Positions 1 to 12,525 of a stretch of 64,000 nucleotides of DNA are shown here, piece after piece. The notes under the pieces were generated by a model that saw only the letters and a list, made by a program, of their open reading frames with translations, was not told the origin of the DNA and searched no databases. The position numbers and the translations under genes were made by a program. Position 1 is the first letter of the stretch. The number at the start of each line of letters is the position of its first letter. This DNA is from Tribonema minus. Taxonomy: Eukaryota; Sar; Xanthophyceae; Tribonematales; Tribonemataceae. Location of the stretch: assembly GCA_017506865.1 (NCBI GenBank), contig JAFCMP010000078.1:186001-250000 (forward strand), in the 5' to 3' direction.

Positions 1-276
1 AACTGCCCTACTGTCACGCATCAACTCAAGGCGCCACAGCCACTTGGAAAACTTCAAGTGTCATGCATGTACTTCAAGCGTCAAACTGCTTTTGTAGTGA
101 CCCATGATTTGATGCTGCCACGGGTTGTCACACTCCCCTATGTATATAAAGTCACGAATTTCACGTTGAACATGCACACCCATCTCCATTGCACTTTCCT
201 GCTAATCTGGTCCAAGCTCATGGGCATATGTACACACCTCTGTTGTGCATCGTTTGTTTGTGCATGGCGGTATCAG

Positions 277-3200
277 GTGGAGGCAGCCTTCGTGCTGATC
301 TGGGACTTCACAGATCTCATCACGCCTGTGCTCAAACTGGAGGCACCCCAAGAGGTCTTCTGTTTCAGGTTCAACCCCACCATGCCCAACCTGGTGGTGG
401 GGGGCACCCTGAGCGGACAGGTGAACTACGCCTGTGCCGCAGCAGTGTGAACAGAAAGTGGGCTCAGCTTTTTACCTACTTTTGATTGGTTGCACCCCCT
501 GCTGGATCATTTCTTGTTTGATACAGTAAACTGCTCGACGTGTACACAAGGCTTGCATGCGCAAGACCAGTGCTGGTTCATGGGCCGCGTAATGATGTGA
601 ACCTTGAGCCCCGCAGCACTCCCGAAGTGACACGCTGGCGCAGGGTTAGTATTTACGGCGCGTGCCTCCTGTGTGGTCATGGCATTGGCGCCGGGCGTTT
701 TTGCTTTGCTCACCTCAGCTACCTAATGGGCACTTCGAAGGAGGTGTCAGTGGTGAGCGTACAAACTTCAGCATGCACTCGGCAGTCCCAAGCGATGCTG
801 CAGCCGCAGAGGCTGAAGTGATGGCTTCTGATCATGCTGCTCAAGCTGTTACCTTGCACCTCCTGCTGCGATGGGTTCAAAGACTGCCATCAAACCTTTT
901 CAAGCACCAGCACCTATCTGAGTCAGGTCACTGTAAAAGCTCCAGGTCGGTGACTCTCCTTCTGGCGCCGCCTTGACATGAACAGGCGCCCGAGCTGGCT
1001 GCGCTTGAAGTGTACACCCTATTGCGCTTTGAATCTGGTTGCATTTGATGGTCCAACTCATTGCGCTTGAACTTCAAACTGCACGCAACCAAACTGCATG
1101 CTCCCATCAGTTGTTCAAGCTGCAACTGTGTGCCTTCAACTTCAACACTTGAAGTACCACTCCAGGACTTGTAACATGCATTGCTCATGTGCCCTGCGCT
1201 GCAGGACGCTTAGTTTTTCTTAGAGCACCTGGGAAACGTCCTACAGGCCGCAGCATTCAGCATAGAACCTCTGCTTGACTGCTCACATCCCGCTTCGACA
1301 TGCTCCCCTCCCCCCCCTTTCTCTCCACCATGGCTTCACTGAACTTCCAGCCCCCATCGCACTTCAACTTCAACCCCCCCATCCCCACCCCCCTGCCACT
1401 CCCCGTTGACGAATCACAGGTGGTGCTATGGGACACCACGACAGCAATGGAGGCTCTGGACAGGAGGCGCAAGCGCCAGAACGCCACTAATAGGCGCTCC
1501 GCCTCTGACGCCACCGCCGCCGCCGCAGCGAGCACTGTTGCCAGCGGCGCGCTTGGGGAGACTGCGGCATCGGCGGAAGAGGAAGAGGGGGGGGGGGAGA
1601 AGGAGAGGAGGGGGGGGGCGCCATCGCTGACGCCGGTCGCCAGCAGCCACATCGATATGGGCCACAGGTGAACAGCAAATTGCAAGTCGCCGCCGCCGCC
1701 GCTGTCAAGGTACCACCTGGTGTCCTGAGGCCAGTACCCGTTTGCACTACGCATATTGACTAATCTCAGTTCAATTGAGTTGATGTAGAATGTCAATTAC
1801 ATTGTGTTGTCAACTCCGGCAGAGGCTGAGAGCGCAAGCGGACACAACGGCTAGGCTTAAGGTCGGAGCAAATGGTAGGGTGCGAGCGTGAACTACAGTA
1901 GTGCTTGAAGTGTGGTGAGTTTGGGGCAAAGAGTCACCGCTTGACCTTTGCAGATACTGACATAAGCAGGGGTAATGCCACAATGCAATGCACGCGTGTC
2001 TTGCGCAACACCATCAAGTATGTACACCTGCCGTTCCATTGCGAACCGTTCTCTGCATGCAACAGGCGCCTGGTGGCGGACTTGGCATGGCTGCCTGCTG
2101 ATGTCCAGGTCAACCACAGGGGGCAGATACTGCCGCCAGAGCACCGCACGCAGGCGTCGCACCAGTTCATCACAGTGGTGAGTCTCCAAAAGTTGAAGTG
2201 TGAACGAAGGACGCAGTACTTCAACACCTGCTTCACAAGGCACGTACGTACTCTTTGCGTACAGTAGTTGATGTTTCCTTGCAAACACATTGGAGTTGCA
2301 AACCAAAATTGGTTGGTGGCAGTGAGGCATATGACACTCTTCCAGGCAGTTGGCACATCACTGCTGATGCATGAGGGCAACGGCCACTGTTGAAGTTAGC
2401 ACCCACCACAGCGCTCAGCTACTTGAAAACGGTGACACTTTATCACAACAGTGCTCAGCATCGGCGGCATAGGCATGAGGTGCATTGTTTTCGATACTTT
2501 GATGATCCTGTATGTTTTTCTTGTTCAGCTTGCAAGCACGGTGCATCAAACGCTTGTGTCTAGCCCCAACCCTAAGCTTAGGGTTGCGATGTCAAGCTCC
2601 AGCAAAGCGGCAGCTCCTCCATGCACTTCAGAGTACTTTTGGGGGTAAACGCGTGTACTGTGCCAGTTCAACAAGCAGCAGGCAATGATCGGCAATGTGC
2701 ACCTGCACTGGCTAGCCACACGTCGACTCCAAACGACCTGTACTGAACATTGGCGTACACGTCTGAACTGCACGCTGCGCAGGCGGGCGATGGCCAGTGC
2801 CTCTTCTGGGACACCAGATTCCAGGACATTGCCGACGGCAGACTCACGCATGTTGCAAGGCCGCGAGGGGGGGGAGGGGGGGGGGACAAGGGGGGCGGCA
2901 AAGAGAAGGAGAGGCCCAAGGCCCCGTGGACGCCACTGCTGCGTATGCAGGTAACTTCAACCCAAGTTGTTGAACTGTAACCCTAGCATGGCTATGCCAC
3001 TGCTGCCAAGTGCTATACATGCAGTGGACACGATGAAAACGACAACTCATTGCAGAGTGGCGTATGCTTTCGTTTTACGTGCAAGCAGTAACTGTTGAGC
3101 ATGCAGAAAACGCGCTTTCTTTGAAACCGCTTTCCTCAAAGCCGAACGTGTAAGAGAAATTGCGCTTCCATTGAAACCGCGAAAGCACATTGTGTTCCAA

Positions 3201-6200
3201 GACAGGCCAGATCAACAATCATGACAATTGTGACAATTGTGGCAATTCTGTGTTAGTGTTAGGGTTGGGGATAGAGTTACGGTAATGCCAAGTGTGCTTG
3301 GGAGTACCCTAACCTTGCAATTGCATGGCGTCATCTCTTTGTGTACGTGACACGGCCTGCCCTGCCAGAGCCAATGTGTGACAATATGTTGTCAGCAGGA
3401 GGCTTATGTGCCTTATTTGCCTTTGGCTGATCTCAGAGTCGATGTGAGGCAACTCTAGCCCTTACCCTGATGGTGTGCCACGAACACCCGTGCTGCACCT
3501 GAACCTGCAGTTCTCTAAGGGTTAGGGCTAGACATACAAATTCATGCTAGTCGTGGCCACCAGCGCTGACCAAAGGCGTTGCCATAATTGTCTGCCGCTG
3601 CTGTCGCAGTTGAATCGACTTGAGGGCGTTGGCGAGCTCTCTCTTGCAAGGTGGGCATCATTGCACAAGCAGAATTAGAGTTATAATGCACTGTGAGAGG
3701 ACTGCCAGAACCGCTAGTTTTGAAATGGCACAAGTTATGCTGCAAACATGTACTCCTTAGTATGTGTGTAGGTTTAGCTTAAGGGCCTTTTGTTTTTTGA
3801 CCGCGCATTAGTTCATTAAGTTTACACTGTCGTGAGCAAGAGGACCAGCTTTGTTTCATGTTTTCTGCAAATTTTCAGGCTGGTCTTCAAGAAATTGCAT
3901 CACAATCAGATACCTGCATCCAGTGGTAAGAGTCCAAGTGCATCTGCATGCGCTTGTCGTGGCACACAGCAAGCAGTGGCACAAACACAGTTATGCAAGA
4001 CATACAGAAGTACTACTGCCCCATATCCATTGCTGCCATGCGCTATATACGCCTTTCAGTGGTTTTCAAACACAACCACGCACAGCGAGCAAAGACCAAG
4101 CTGACAGTGTTTGCTTTGCCCACACTGATGAATTCAGAAGCAATGTGAAGGCGAGTCAGCACGAGCCCTAACTTTTGATTGTGAGTCAGCACTGGCCCTG
4201 ACCCTAGGTTGTGACGCATTTGAAATATTAAGTGACATGGCATTTCATATGTAGTAGTTGATCGCGGCAAAGTTCAAGTTTGCACCATCATCAGCCATGC
4301 ACCCCATGCTATGTACAGATGAGGTTGACTTCAACTGTACTGATGCACTTCAACTGTACTGATGTACTCATGTATGTATGTGTATGCGCGCGGTGTGTCG
4401 CAGGCTGGTCACTCAGTTTGGCAGCCCCACCGAAAAGGATGGCAAGGGGCAGCGTGTGGACAGATCGTCGCACATCATGTGCGCCACAGAGGTGAGCACT
4501 GCCACAAACTGTGCGTGCTGTATATTATCTATTTGAACATCATGTGCGCAACAGAGGTGAGCACTGCCACAAACTGTGCGTGCTGTATATTATCGATTTC
4601 AACATCATGTGCGCCACAGAGGTGAGCACTGCCACAAAACTGTGCGCGTGTTCCAAGTATCTGTTTCAACAATTCTGACACGGAACTGCCGTCAAAAATG
4701 AGAGGACAGAGAGGATTGCGACTGATGTGCCGAGACTCGCTGGTGCCTGCAAATATTGCTCCCCCGCCCCCCTCCCCCCGCCCCCCTGGGGTTGTGATCT
4801 GTGTAGCTGCAAAAAAGCGTTTCAGAGGTCGGATCTTTCCATCCAGTAGGCACACGAATGCCTTGTGTGCAGTACATGGCGTAACTAAGTGTTCCTCTTG
4901 GTGTCACCTTGCTATGTGACGTGCTTAGCAGGGCATTGCACTGACAGCATATACTCATGGACTTGACATAGATTTATTCAATGGGGGGGCATGGAGTTGC
5001 AGAGAACTTCATGTGTGGAAGTGGTTTTGCTCGTCACCTTTGCATTCCTGCGAGAGCATGCTTGCACAGCATGCCAGTGATTGACTTGCTAGCAATCAAG
5101 GACCCCAGACTGATGGTTGGCTCCCGATTTAGAAGCACGAGAGATGTGGTAGATCACATTTTCATGTCAGGTGTATGCAGTGGCCTCAGGACCGTGACAG
5201 GGTGGTCAATGGTCCAAGAGCAAGGGGGTCAAGAATACACAATGACATTATTAAGGATGATCAGTACTGCTGCTGCTCACTGTTCATCGACTTGCAGTTC
5301 AAGGTGAATTCTTGTCGTGATGAACAGATCCTTCTGAAACTGTCCGTTATCAACTCATGCTTTTGAACAATACATTGTGTAACTGCTGAATCCTCATCCT
5401 GCAGGAGGGTGAAATATTGCTTGCCGACTGGCGAGCAAGGGGGCAGGGCGGCAGGGACGACGAAGGCACTGCTGCCGCCGCCGCCGCCGCCAATGACGAC
5501 GACAGTGCTCTGCCTGAGTTTGTCAAGTGGGTGGGAGGCGACAAGTGCCGCCCCTGCGTGAGCTTCGAGAAGTCGCCGTTCTTTCCAGGTACGTTCTGTG
5601 TTTTAATTTCAAGTGTAAATTCTAAGTATGAAAAGTGCACAACAGCATCGACTACCACAGTGTTCTGCCTGAGTTTGTCAAGTGGGTGGGTGGCGACAAG
5701 TGCCGCCCCTGCGTGAGCTTCGAGAAGTCGCCCTTCTTTCCAGGTACGTTTGTGTTTAAACTTTACGTGTGAATCTTCATGCACAGACGACTTTGCGATG
5801 TGGTGGAGTGGCAACTCATGTATTCGCGTTGCCCATTCATGCTTCCAGTCTGCTGCTTTTAAGAGATGGCAGATGAAATTGTGAGGCGCTGCACGCCCGA
5901 GCATGTTGCCCCCTGCATGTATTGCCTTCTGCGCGTTCACACGGGGACGTCCTTGGGATGGTAAGAATTTGATATCGAGCAGAAGCCAGCCACGTTGTGG
6001 ATTACATCCCCCTTCCCCCCCTTCAGTAACTCGTATGTATGTACGGGGTGACTGCGCATGAGATCGCGTGATGGCCACAGTAATACTGAAGCATGCCCTA
6101 GCGTTAGGGTTAGAGATGCCGCATCTGCACGAGCCCGTTGCTGGCGTGCCTGTTGTGGATGCCGTCATTTTTCGATTGCCACAATTAGCGGTTATACTGC

Positions 6201-9200
6201 ACAGGTTCATCATTTGAGCGTGATGTTGAAAGGCTCGTCCCAAAGTTGTGAACTGTGCTCCTGTCAAACAATGCACTCCTCACAACCTCTTCATCATTTA
6301 CTTCAATTTTGAAGTAAACAGTTGCAGTAATAACAGGCATTGCTGCAATCACGCCTGTTCTTTATTCCAGACATCCTGCTACTGGTTGCGGACTCGAGCT
6401 TTCAGCTATGGCGGGTGGACTGCCAGGCACCTATCTTCACTTCGCCGCCCTCAAACGCAACCATCACAGGTGATGCAACAACAAAAGTACTTTTGGTGGC
6501 AGGGGCTCAAGGTTCAAGGCAGTGCAACCATTACATTAGTATATACGTGTACGCACCACATATGTATGCACCGTGATGAAGTCGCACACCCCCAAGCATT
6601 TTGTCACTGAGCAACCTCCACCTGAGCTGACGGTAGTTTTTTTGTTTCCAGAAGACAAATGCAAATGCACATGCGGCGCTTTACTTGCAAATGAAGAGGG
6701 CCGCCGCCCAATGCAAGTCCGAGCTCACCCGAATTACATTCCGTGTGCGTCAATATCACAAGTATTGTTACATCGGTGCTCGTTTGTGGAGGCCTATCTG
6801 AGTCGCAGTCTGACTCTGATGCCCATCAGCAGTACGCTTGCAGCTGGAGAGTTTCGCCATGCATAGTACATGGGCATTGGCTGGACTCATTTGCACTGCA
6901 AATGCATTGGAAGCATCAAGCCTGAGAGCATCTGAAGTGCTTCAAAGCACCAGCGGATGGCATCCAGAGACGGCAGGGTTAGGGTTAGGGTTAGGGTTAG
7001 GGTTAGCACTTGAGCCACATCAGTCCGTGCACATTAGTCTTGTGCATATCATATCTATGCGTAAATATTTGTGGGCCTGCTGCTGCTCATGCACTGGTGT
7101 GCTGCCGCCGCTCACTGCATTGCGAGCGTGACACTAATCAGCTTCAACTCGAAGAGAAATTAAACTTGAACCTGCATGAAACTTCAACTTGAACTTGCTT
7201 GCAGCCGGCCGGTGGTCGCCCACACGTCCTGCTACGATACTGCTGGGGAAGTCGGATGGCACCATTGACGCGTGGGACCTGGCTGACTCCAGGCAAGTCA
7301 CACACAAAGAACTCTGACGTGGCACACGAGTTGACACTTTTTCGCAATCATTGGCAGCAATGGACAGCGATCCGTATGCTGCGTAGTGTGTACAAGGCAC
7401 ATCACTCCCGTTTCCCCTGTTCAGCGCTGAATTGCCGATTAGTGCGAGTGTATTGCCAGTGCGCCAGTTGCAGTGCTGACACGACAAACTGACGAATGCT
7501 TTTAAGGGTTCGGGTGAGGTTTAGGATTAGGGGCGAGTATGCCTTTTTGCACTACACTTTGGTACTGCCATGCTCAATATGCCAGGCTGCATCCACAGGC
7601 TTCGCTGGCCTCTTTGTGTGCCATTGTACCCCGTACACCGCGCCCTCTGCACTGCTGTGACCGTTTTGTCGTGAAAAGCAGCATGGACGCCCTTTGCGCC
7701 TGCAACCCCGCCCCCTGTGCACTGATGGGCTTGTATGCACCGGTGGCACTGCTTAGCATGTTGAGCATGCTTAACATGCTGTGTCCCCGATACGCTTTCC
7801 TCGCGGATGCCCCAACCGCTTTGCCTTTCGAAACAGCTACGCACCCACGGCCATCCACCTCAGCACTGCTGCTGTAACTACTTGTTTTGTGTTATGATAC
7901 AGCTACACAGTGACGCACTCTCTGCCTGCAGCGCCCCTGCGCTGCCGCGCGACCGTTTCACCTTGTGAAACAGCTACACGCCCACAGCCATCCACCTCTG
8001 CCCTGCTGCTGCAACTATCTGCCTCCTAACACAGCACACAATGGCCCTCCTATAACGCCACCGCCTCTGCACTGGCGCCGTGACCGTTTTGCCTTGTGAA
8101 ACAGCTACGCGCCCACGGCCATCCACCTCGGCGCTGCTACTGTAGCCATTTACTTCCTCACAGCAGCTGCGCGCTGACATCATTTGCGCCCGATATGCTG
8201 CCGCCTCCGCACTGCCGCCGCGACCGTTTCGCCTCGTGTAACAGCTACGCGCCCACGGCCATCATGCCGTGCTCGCCCTCGCGCATCACGACCATGGAGT
8301 TCCTGCAGCACGTGCCCGCCAACGCGCAGGCGCAGCAGCAGCAGCAGCTGCTCGCTGTGGGCGACGCCGCCGGCAACCTGCACGTCTTCGATGTGCCGCA
8401 CAGGTGACACTTGCTTGAGGTTGCTATCTGGAAGATTGTTGAAGTACAAATGTGCGGAGTATCGCGGCAGTGCAAGGCAACCTGCGCGTCTTCGATGTGC
8501 CGCACAGGTGACGCTTGAAGTTGCTACCTAAAAGTTTGTTGAAGTACGATATGCGCAGAGTAGCCTGCACGTCTTCGATGTGCTGTGCAGGTGACACCTT
8601 GAGGTTGCTACCTGGAAAATTGTTGAAGTACGACGGGTGCAGAGTATGGAAGCAGTGCTAGTGTTCCTCTCATTGGGGTCCATATCAATATGCTGCACAG
8701 GTGATACTGAAATCAGTTCGTGGTTTTTGAAGTACGATGCATGCAGTTTTGGGCAGCAGCGCAGGTGTTCTTCCTGTTCTGTGTCCGTACAGCTCATTGG
8801 AGGAAGATAGATTGAAAAAAAAAAGTGCAGTACTTCAAGAGAAGTGCAGGATGTGTCTGGTTGTGACCATCATGTATGCTCTTGTTGAAAAGGGGATTGC
8901 AGCACGCATCGGCAGCGCTGCTGCTCGCGTCGTGTGTGCAACAGCGCGATGCTGGCAGCAAACTACATACAGTCCTCAACCTGCCTCAAGTACTGCACTG
9001 CCGCTGTGCAGCAAGCTGTACACCACTGGGTAATCAACTTGCCTTGGATGCGTACCGCAGATGTAGACATACCCGTATACCCCTATGTAAGCACATGTGC
9101 TGTGTACGTGACCTGTGTTAAATCCTTGCATCTCACCCAGGGTGTGGATGAGTGTAATTGTCAGCATCAAGTGGGTCTGTATGTATGCATATAGGCGTTT

Positions 9201-12200
9201 TTCCAAGGGCAATCAGGCTCGCATTTCAGCCTGGCACGCTCTTTGCACATTTTTCAAAAGAAGTTCACAAGCGCATTCACCACACAGTATAAAGCCTCTC
9301 TGAGCAAAATTAGCAACATCCATCAACATTTAAGGACAATAAAGCTCGTGTTCACAACCCCCCCCCTCCCCCCCGCCTCTCAGCATGTGCCGCCCCGTCT
9401 TCAATCGCTGGCCAAGTATTTTGAATATGTGTACTTTGAAGTAATGAGCAACAACCACGTTCATGTACGTATGGACTTGTATTTATAAAGGCCCAAGGGA
9501 GGCCGGGTTGCCTATGCAATCGAAAAGCTTGCGTCAATGCAGCAGCCTAGTCTGCGCTGTGCCCTAGGAGCTTGGATACCGGCGCTGCAAGACAGCCCAG
9601 CATTCGCGCTCCGCGTGTGTACGCCATGACGCGCTCCGCCAACTCCCGCGCCAGCGATATGCTCAGCTCAATGAGGATCTGACGCTTAGCTAACCCGGCC
9701 TTGCGTAACACATCTGCCTTCCCCCCCCCTGAGCACAGTGCTGAGTGCATTTTCAACTCCTTAACAAAAAGGCTTGTCTGCTTGCGAAGTTCATGTACTC
9801 TAGCCATACTTAAGAGCATACAAATATGAGCACTAACCGAGCTCATGAGCGCAAGCAATTCCCCTTCCCTGTGATCTTCTCCGCGTTTCAGCATGTGGCG
9901 CCCTGTCTCCAATGAGCTGGCCAAGTACTTCATAATATGAATATGAGCAACAACCAAATTCATGCGCACTAGCTATATATACTCGGAAAGCATTCATATT
10001 TGAGATCTTAACAAGCTCAAGAGTGCAAGCAATTTCCCTGTGCTCTTCCTCGCGTTTCAGCATGTAGCACCCTGGCTTAAATGAGCTGGGCTTTGAAACG
10101 TGTATATGAGCGACAACCAAGTTCATGTACGCTATACTGCGATACACGCACACCTGAGCATGAATCACGCCCATGCGCGTGCACCATTGTGCTGCTGATG
10201 CTCTTTATGGTACAGCATGTGGCGCCCCGTCTCCAACGAGCTGGCCATCATGACCTCATTCCTGGAGCGCGAGAGGAAGAGAGTCGACTATGTCGCGACA
10301 CGCATGCAGGCACGGGCGGCAGAAGCAGAGGCAGCGGAGGCGGCAGAGATGGAGATGGGTGGCCAGGCAGCTGCAGGTACAGTAATGGAGTAAGGGGCAA
10401 GAGCAGGATGCAATACACTAGTGATGATAGAAATAAAGTGCACTAATGATGCAGAATAGCCAGGCAACTGCAGGTACAGTAATGGAGCAAGGGGCAAGTA
10501 CAGGGGTCAATGCAGTACTGATGAAAGAAAGTGAGTGATGAGATGGGCACTTGCGGCACCAAAGGCACAGGCGTAGGCCACCTCGATCCGGAAAGTAAAT
10601 TGACGCTTCAATTTACATAGGTTGTGTGACTCTGCAGCACTGCATGTAGGAGGACGTGCATGTATTGAGCTCAATTCAAATGTCAAGTGATGGCGAATGT
10701 GAATGTGTGACTCCAACTTATGTGTAGGCTGATGACATGATACCACAGAAGGAGGATGTCCATCGAGCTCATGTGCTCATGGTCTGGCTGACTTGTATCC
10801 CATGTCGCTGCTTAGTTCATTACGCGTACCAACGCTGACACGTTTGCAAAATGCCGCTGTGACTGGTGCTGTGGCAGTTGTTCCGCCCACACACATCACG
10901 GAGCTTGCGGGAGTGGCACTTCCTCCGCCAGCTGAACTTGCAGGTGAGAACGAATCCATCACATTTAGAGTTCAAGGGCACTTTGAAGTACATTCAGTGC
11001 AGTGCTGATAATGCTGAGTATACTCCGGAGTTTGTGCCCCCATGCCGAAAGCAGCTGCTGTCACCAAAAGCTACAGTTCATTGAACACCTTGAAGTCATC
11101 AAAGTGCAAGCGTCAAACTGCGCTAGCAACCTGAAGCCCAGAGCATCCAATGTAAGATCACGTGTCAGACAGTCTCTTCACAGGTGCCGCAGGTGCCGCA
11201 AAGCACAAATCCCTACACGTATCTCGGACACAGAAGTATATATTGCTGCCATGCGTACATGCTACAGTTTGCTGGCCTGCATGAGGTTTGCAGTTTGAGC
11301 GCGGAGACTGTATTCATTTGGGACATCACATGCTTTGAAGTACGTGGCAAATGTGTTTGTAGTTTGACACTTGAGTTGGGAAACCTTTAACTGAGTGGGG
11401 ACACCTTTTTCATGGTTCAGCTCATGGAGCAGAGCTTGTACGTTTGCTGGAACAACTTTGCGCGCGGGCCTCTCCCCTCCTAACCCTAACCCTAAACCCA
11501 ACCCTAACCCTAGCCCTTCCTTGTCCCTCTGGGGATGTTGGCGGAGGGGTGGCAGGGGGCAGTACACGAAGCTACTCGACAGAGCACCCTAACCCTAACC
11601 CTAACCCTAATGCGGCCGGTGACGTTCCAGTAAGCGGGTAGCAGTGACACATCTGCAGGGCCAATAAAATTGATCTAACCCTTACCCTAACCCCAACCCC
11701 TACTTTGAGCGATCCGGCGACCCCCATGATGACTAGCATGTGCTCGACCGCGCCCCTGCCTCTCCGATCCTGGCTCTCCATGGCCAGTATGGCTCTCACA
11801 GCCTTTCCAGTTTTTGGACAGATCACAGTGTCACATGCACGCGTCATGATCACTGCCCATTTCATGCACGTCCTGTGAGGGGCGGCAACAGCATGCACCA
11901 CCATCACAAGAGCTAGGGTAACGGTTACCTACCACTTAGGGTTTGAGTCAGGGTTAGGAGTGGGTTAGAGCAAATGTGCAGACACGAGTGTTGGTGCCAA
12001 GTTGTGGCTGCAGAAACATATCACCGTGGCACGCCCATGGCGTATTTCTTGACAACGTCTAGTCTGCATCGCGTACTGCTACAATGCTCTATCAACACCC
12101 AACCGTATGCCTAGAAGTTGACCATGATTTGAGTCTGGTGAATGCAATGGTTCTCTGTTCAGAACTCACGAATACACGAATACTCGAGTCACTTGGAGGC

Positions 12201-12525
12201 AGCGGGAAGTTGCGCTGTCTGCACCAACACCGTTGACCTGTCAGCAACGGTGCAACACGCGGCGCTGACATGCTCACCGGTACCGCAATGCGCAGCGGCG
12301 ACGGCGGCAGAGGCGGCAGCGGCGGCGGCGGGCTGCACGACGGATGAAACCGACGCTGCCGCGATGACCGAAGCGGAGGCCGCTTACAGGCAGTTGGAGG
12401 CAATGTGCATAGAGGAGCTTGAGCTCACGCCACAGGACCTGGCGGTGCCCCCTGCAGAACTTGAAGCTGCAGCAGCGCTCATCAGGGCCCCATCTAGCGG
12501 CAACAGGGGCATCAAGGCTCTGTGA
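277..12525 (+). CDS. DNAI3: Inner-arm dynein I1/f intermediate chain (IC140/DNAI3, WDR63 family), 3' part, 12 exons
   Basis: WD-repeat intermediate chain of the two-headed inner-arm axonemal dynein I1/f. The 5' end lies left of the window. Exons, consistent in phase throughout: 277-420, 1420-1667, 2066-2177, 2783-2950, 3879-3925 (least certain, supported by phase), 4404-4491, 5405-5588, 6371-6469, 7205-7292, 8245-8403, 10216-10376, 12296-12525, giving 575 residues. Blade strands read VLIWDF, VVLWDTT, CLFWDTR, EGEILLADW, FQLWRV, IDAWDLAD and LHVFDVP. Junction peptides such as SPFFPDILLLVADSSFQLW and GRWSPTRPATILLGKSDGT follow the WDR63 order, and the acidic/Ala-rich helical tail (SFLERERKRVDYV) matches the family C-terminus. 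The intron after 7292 has a GC donor (AG|GCAAGT). Exons 2 and 4 carry Gly/Glu-rich insertions coded by long G runs. Several introns hold tandem copies of exon edges, and one holds a retroelement fragment. Animal WDR63 is about 890 residues, so roughly a third is missing on the left. Confidence 0.87.
4473..4645 (+). repeat. 65-bp tandem repeat of a DNAI3 exon end and its donor site
   Basis: A 65-bp unit starting at 4473, 4538 and 4603 contains the last bases of the exon ending at 4491 (CATCATGTGCGCCACAGAG), its GTGAGC donor and the start of the intron. There are about 2.6 copies, almost identical, so three equivalent 5' splice sites lie in series. Only the first is joined to the full exon. Confidence 0.92.
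5503..5748 (+). repeat. Direct duplication of the 3' end of a DNAI3 exon with its donor
   Basis: Bases 5503-5593 (exon end coding ...KSPFFP plus GTACG donor) recur at 5658-5748 with only a few mismatches, an offset of 155 bp. The copy sits in the intron and keeps an intact donor at 5744, with no acceptor-linked exon body of its own. Confidence 0.93.
6974..7006 (+). repeat. Interstitial telomere-like tract (TTAGGG)5
   Basis: Five tandem TTAGGG units inside a DNAI3 intron. It is one of more than twenty short TTAGGG/CCCTAA tracts scattered in both orientations through introns and spacers of the window. Confidence 0.95.
7833..8260 (+). repeat. Four tandem copies of a DNAI3 acceptor region
   Basis: The segment ACAGCTACGCGCCCACGGCC, which spans the acceptor of the exon starting at 8245, occurs at 7833, 7970, 8101 and 8241 with spacings of 137, 131 and 140 bp. 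The surrounding text (GACCGTTT..GCCTTGTGAAACAG) is repeated too. Only the last copy continues into the real exon; the first three continue CATCCACCTC and then run into intron. Confidence 0.9.
8372..8712 (+). repeat. Four tandem copies of a DNAI3 donor region
   Basis: The exon end GTCTTCGATGTGCCGCACAG followed by GTGACAC is repeated three more times in the following intron, with progressively decayed copies. Donors lie at 8404, 8508, 8591 and 8701. Confidence 0.88.
9382..10240 (+). repeat. Four dispersed-tandem copies of a DNAI3 acceptor and exon start
   Basis: CAGCATGTGGCGCCCYGTCT, the acceptor and first bases of the exon at 10216, recurs at about 9381, 9889, 10058 and 10213, with similar upstream sequence (CGCGTTTCAG, GCAAGCAATT). 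The retroelement fragment 9469-9787 is inserted between the first and second copies, so the duplication may predate the insertion. Confidence 0.85.
9469..9787 (-). mobile_element. 5'-truncated non-LTR retrotransposon fragment with 10-bp target duplication
   Basis: About 320 bp nearly identical to the 3' end of the larger element at 55311-57690, in minus orientation. It covers the last ~65 codons (ending ...APVSKLLGHSAD, stop) and the 3' tail. It is flanked by the direct repeat GTTCATGTAC at 9459-9468 and again just beyond the right end, which fits a target-site duplication. It lies in a DNAI3 intron, antisense to the gene. The near-identity between copies implies recent activity of the family. 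Confidence 0.85.
10345..10500 (+). repeat. Tandem copy of a DNAI3 donor region
   Basis: The exon end and donor at 10376/10377 (GGCCAGGCAGCTGCAG|GTACAGTAATGGAG) is repeated 96 bp downstream, with the copy's donor at 10473. Confidence 0.88.
11478..11611 (-). repeat. Interstitial CCCTAA tracts
   Basis: Two clusters of CCCTAA units (11478-11516, imperfect; 11587-11610, four perfect units) lie in the last DNAI3 intron, opposite in orientation to the tract at 6974. Confidence 0.93.

Noticed and set aside
5350..6276. Minus-strand open frame of 308 codons
   Set aside because: Antisense to a DNAI3 exon and its intron-side copy. Its poly-Ala segment is a shadow of a CCG repeat.
10777..10962. Possible extra DNAI3 exon (PPTHITELAGVALPPPAELAG)
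   Set aside because: The exons at 10216-10376 and 12296-12525 already join in phase and match the family. No acceptor in the right phase was found for this piece.
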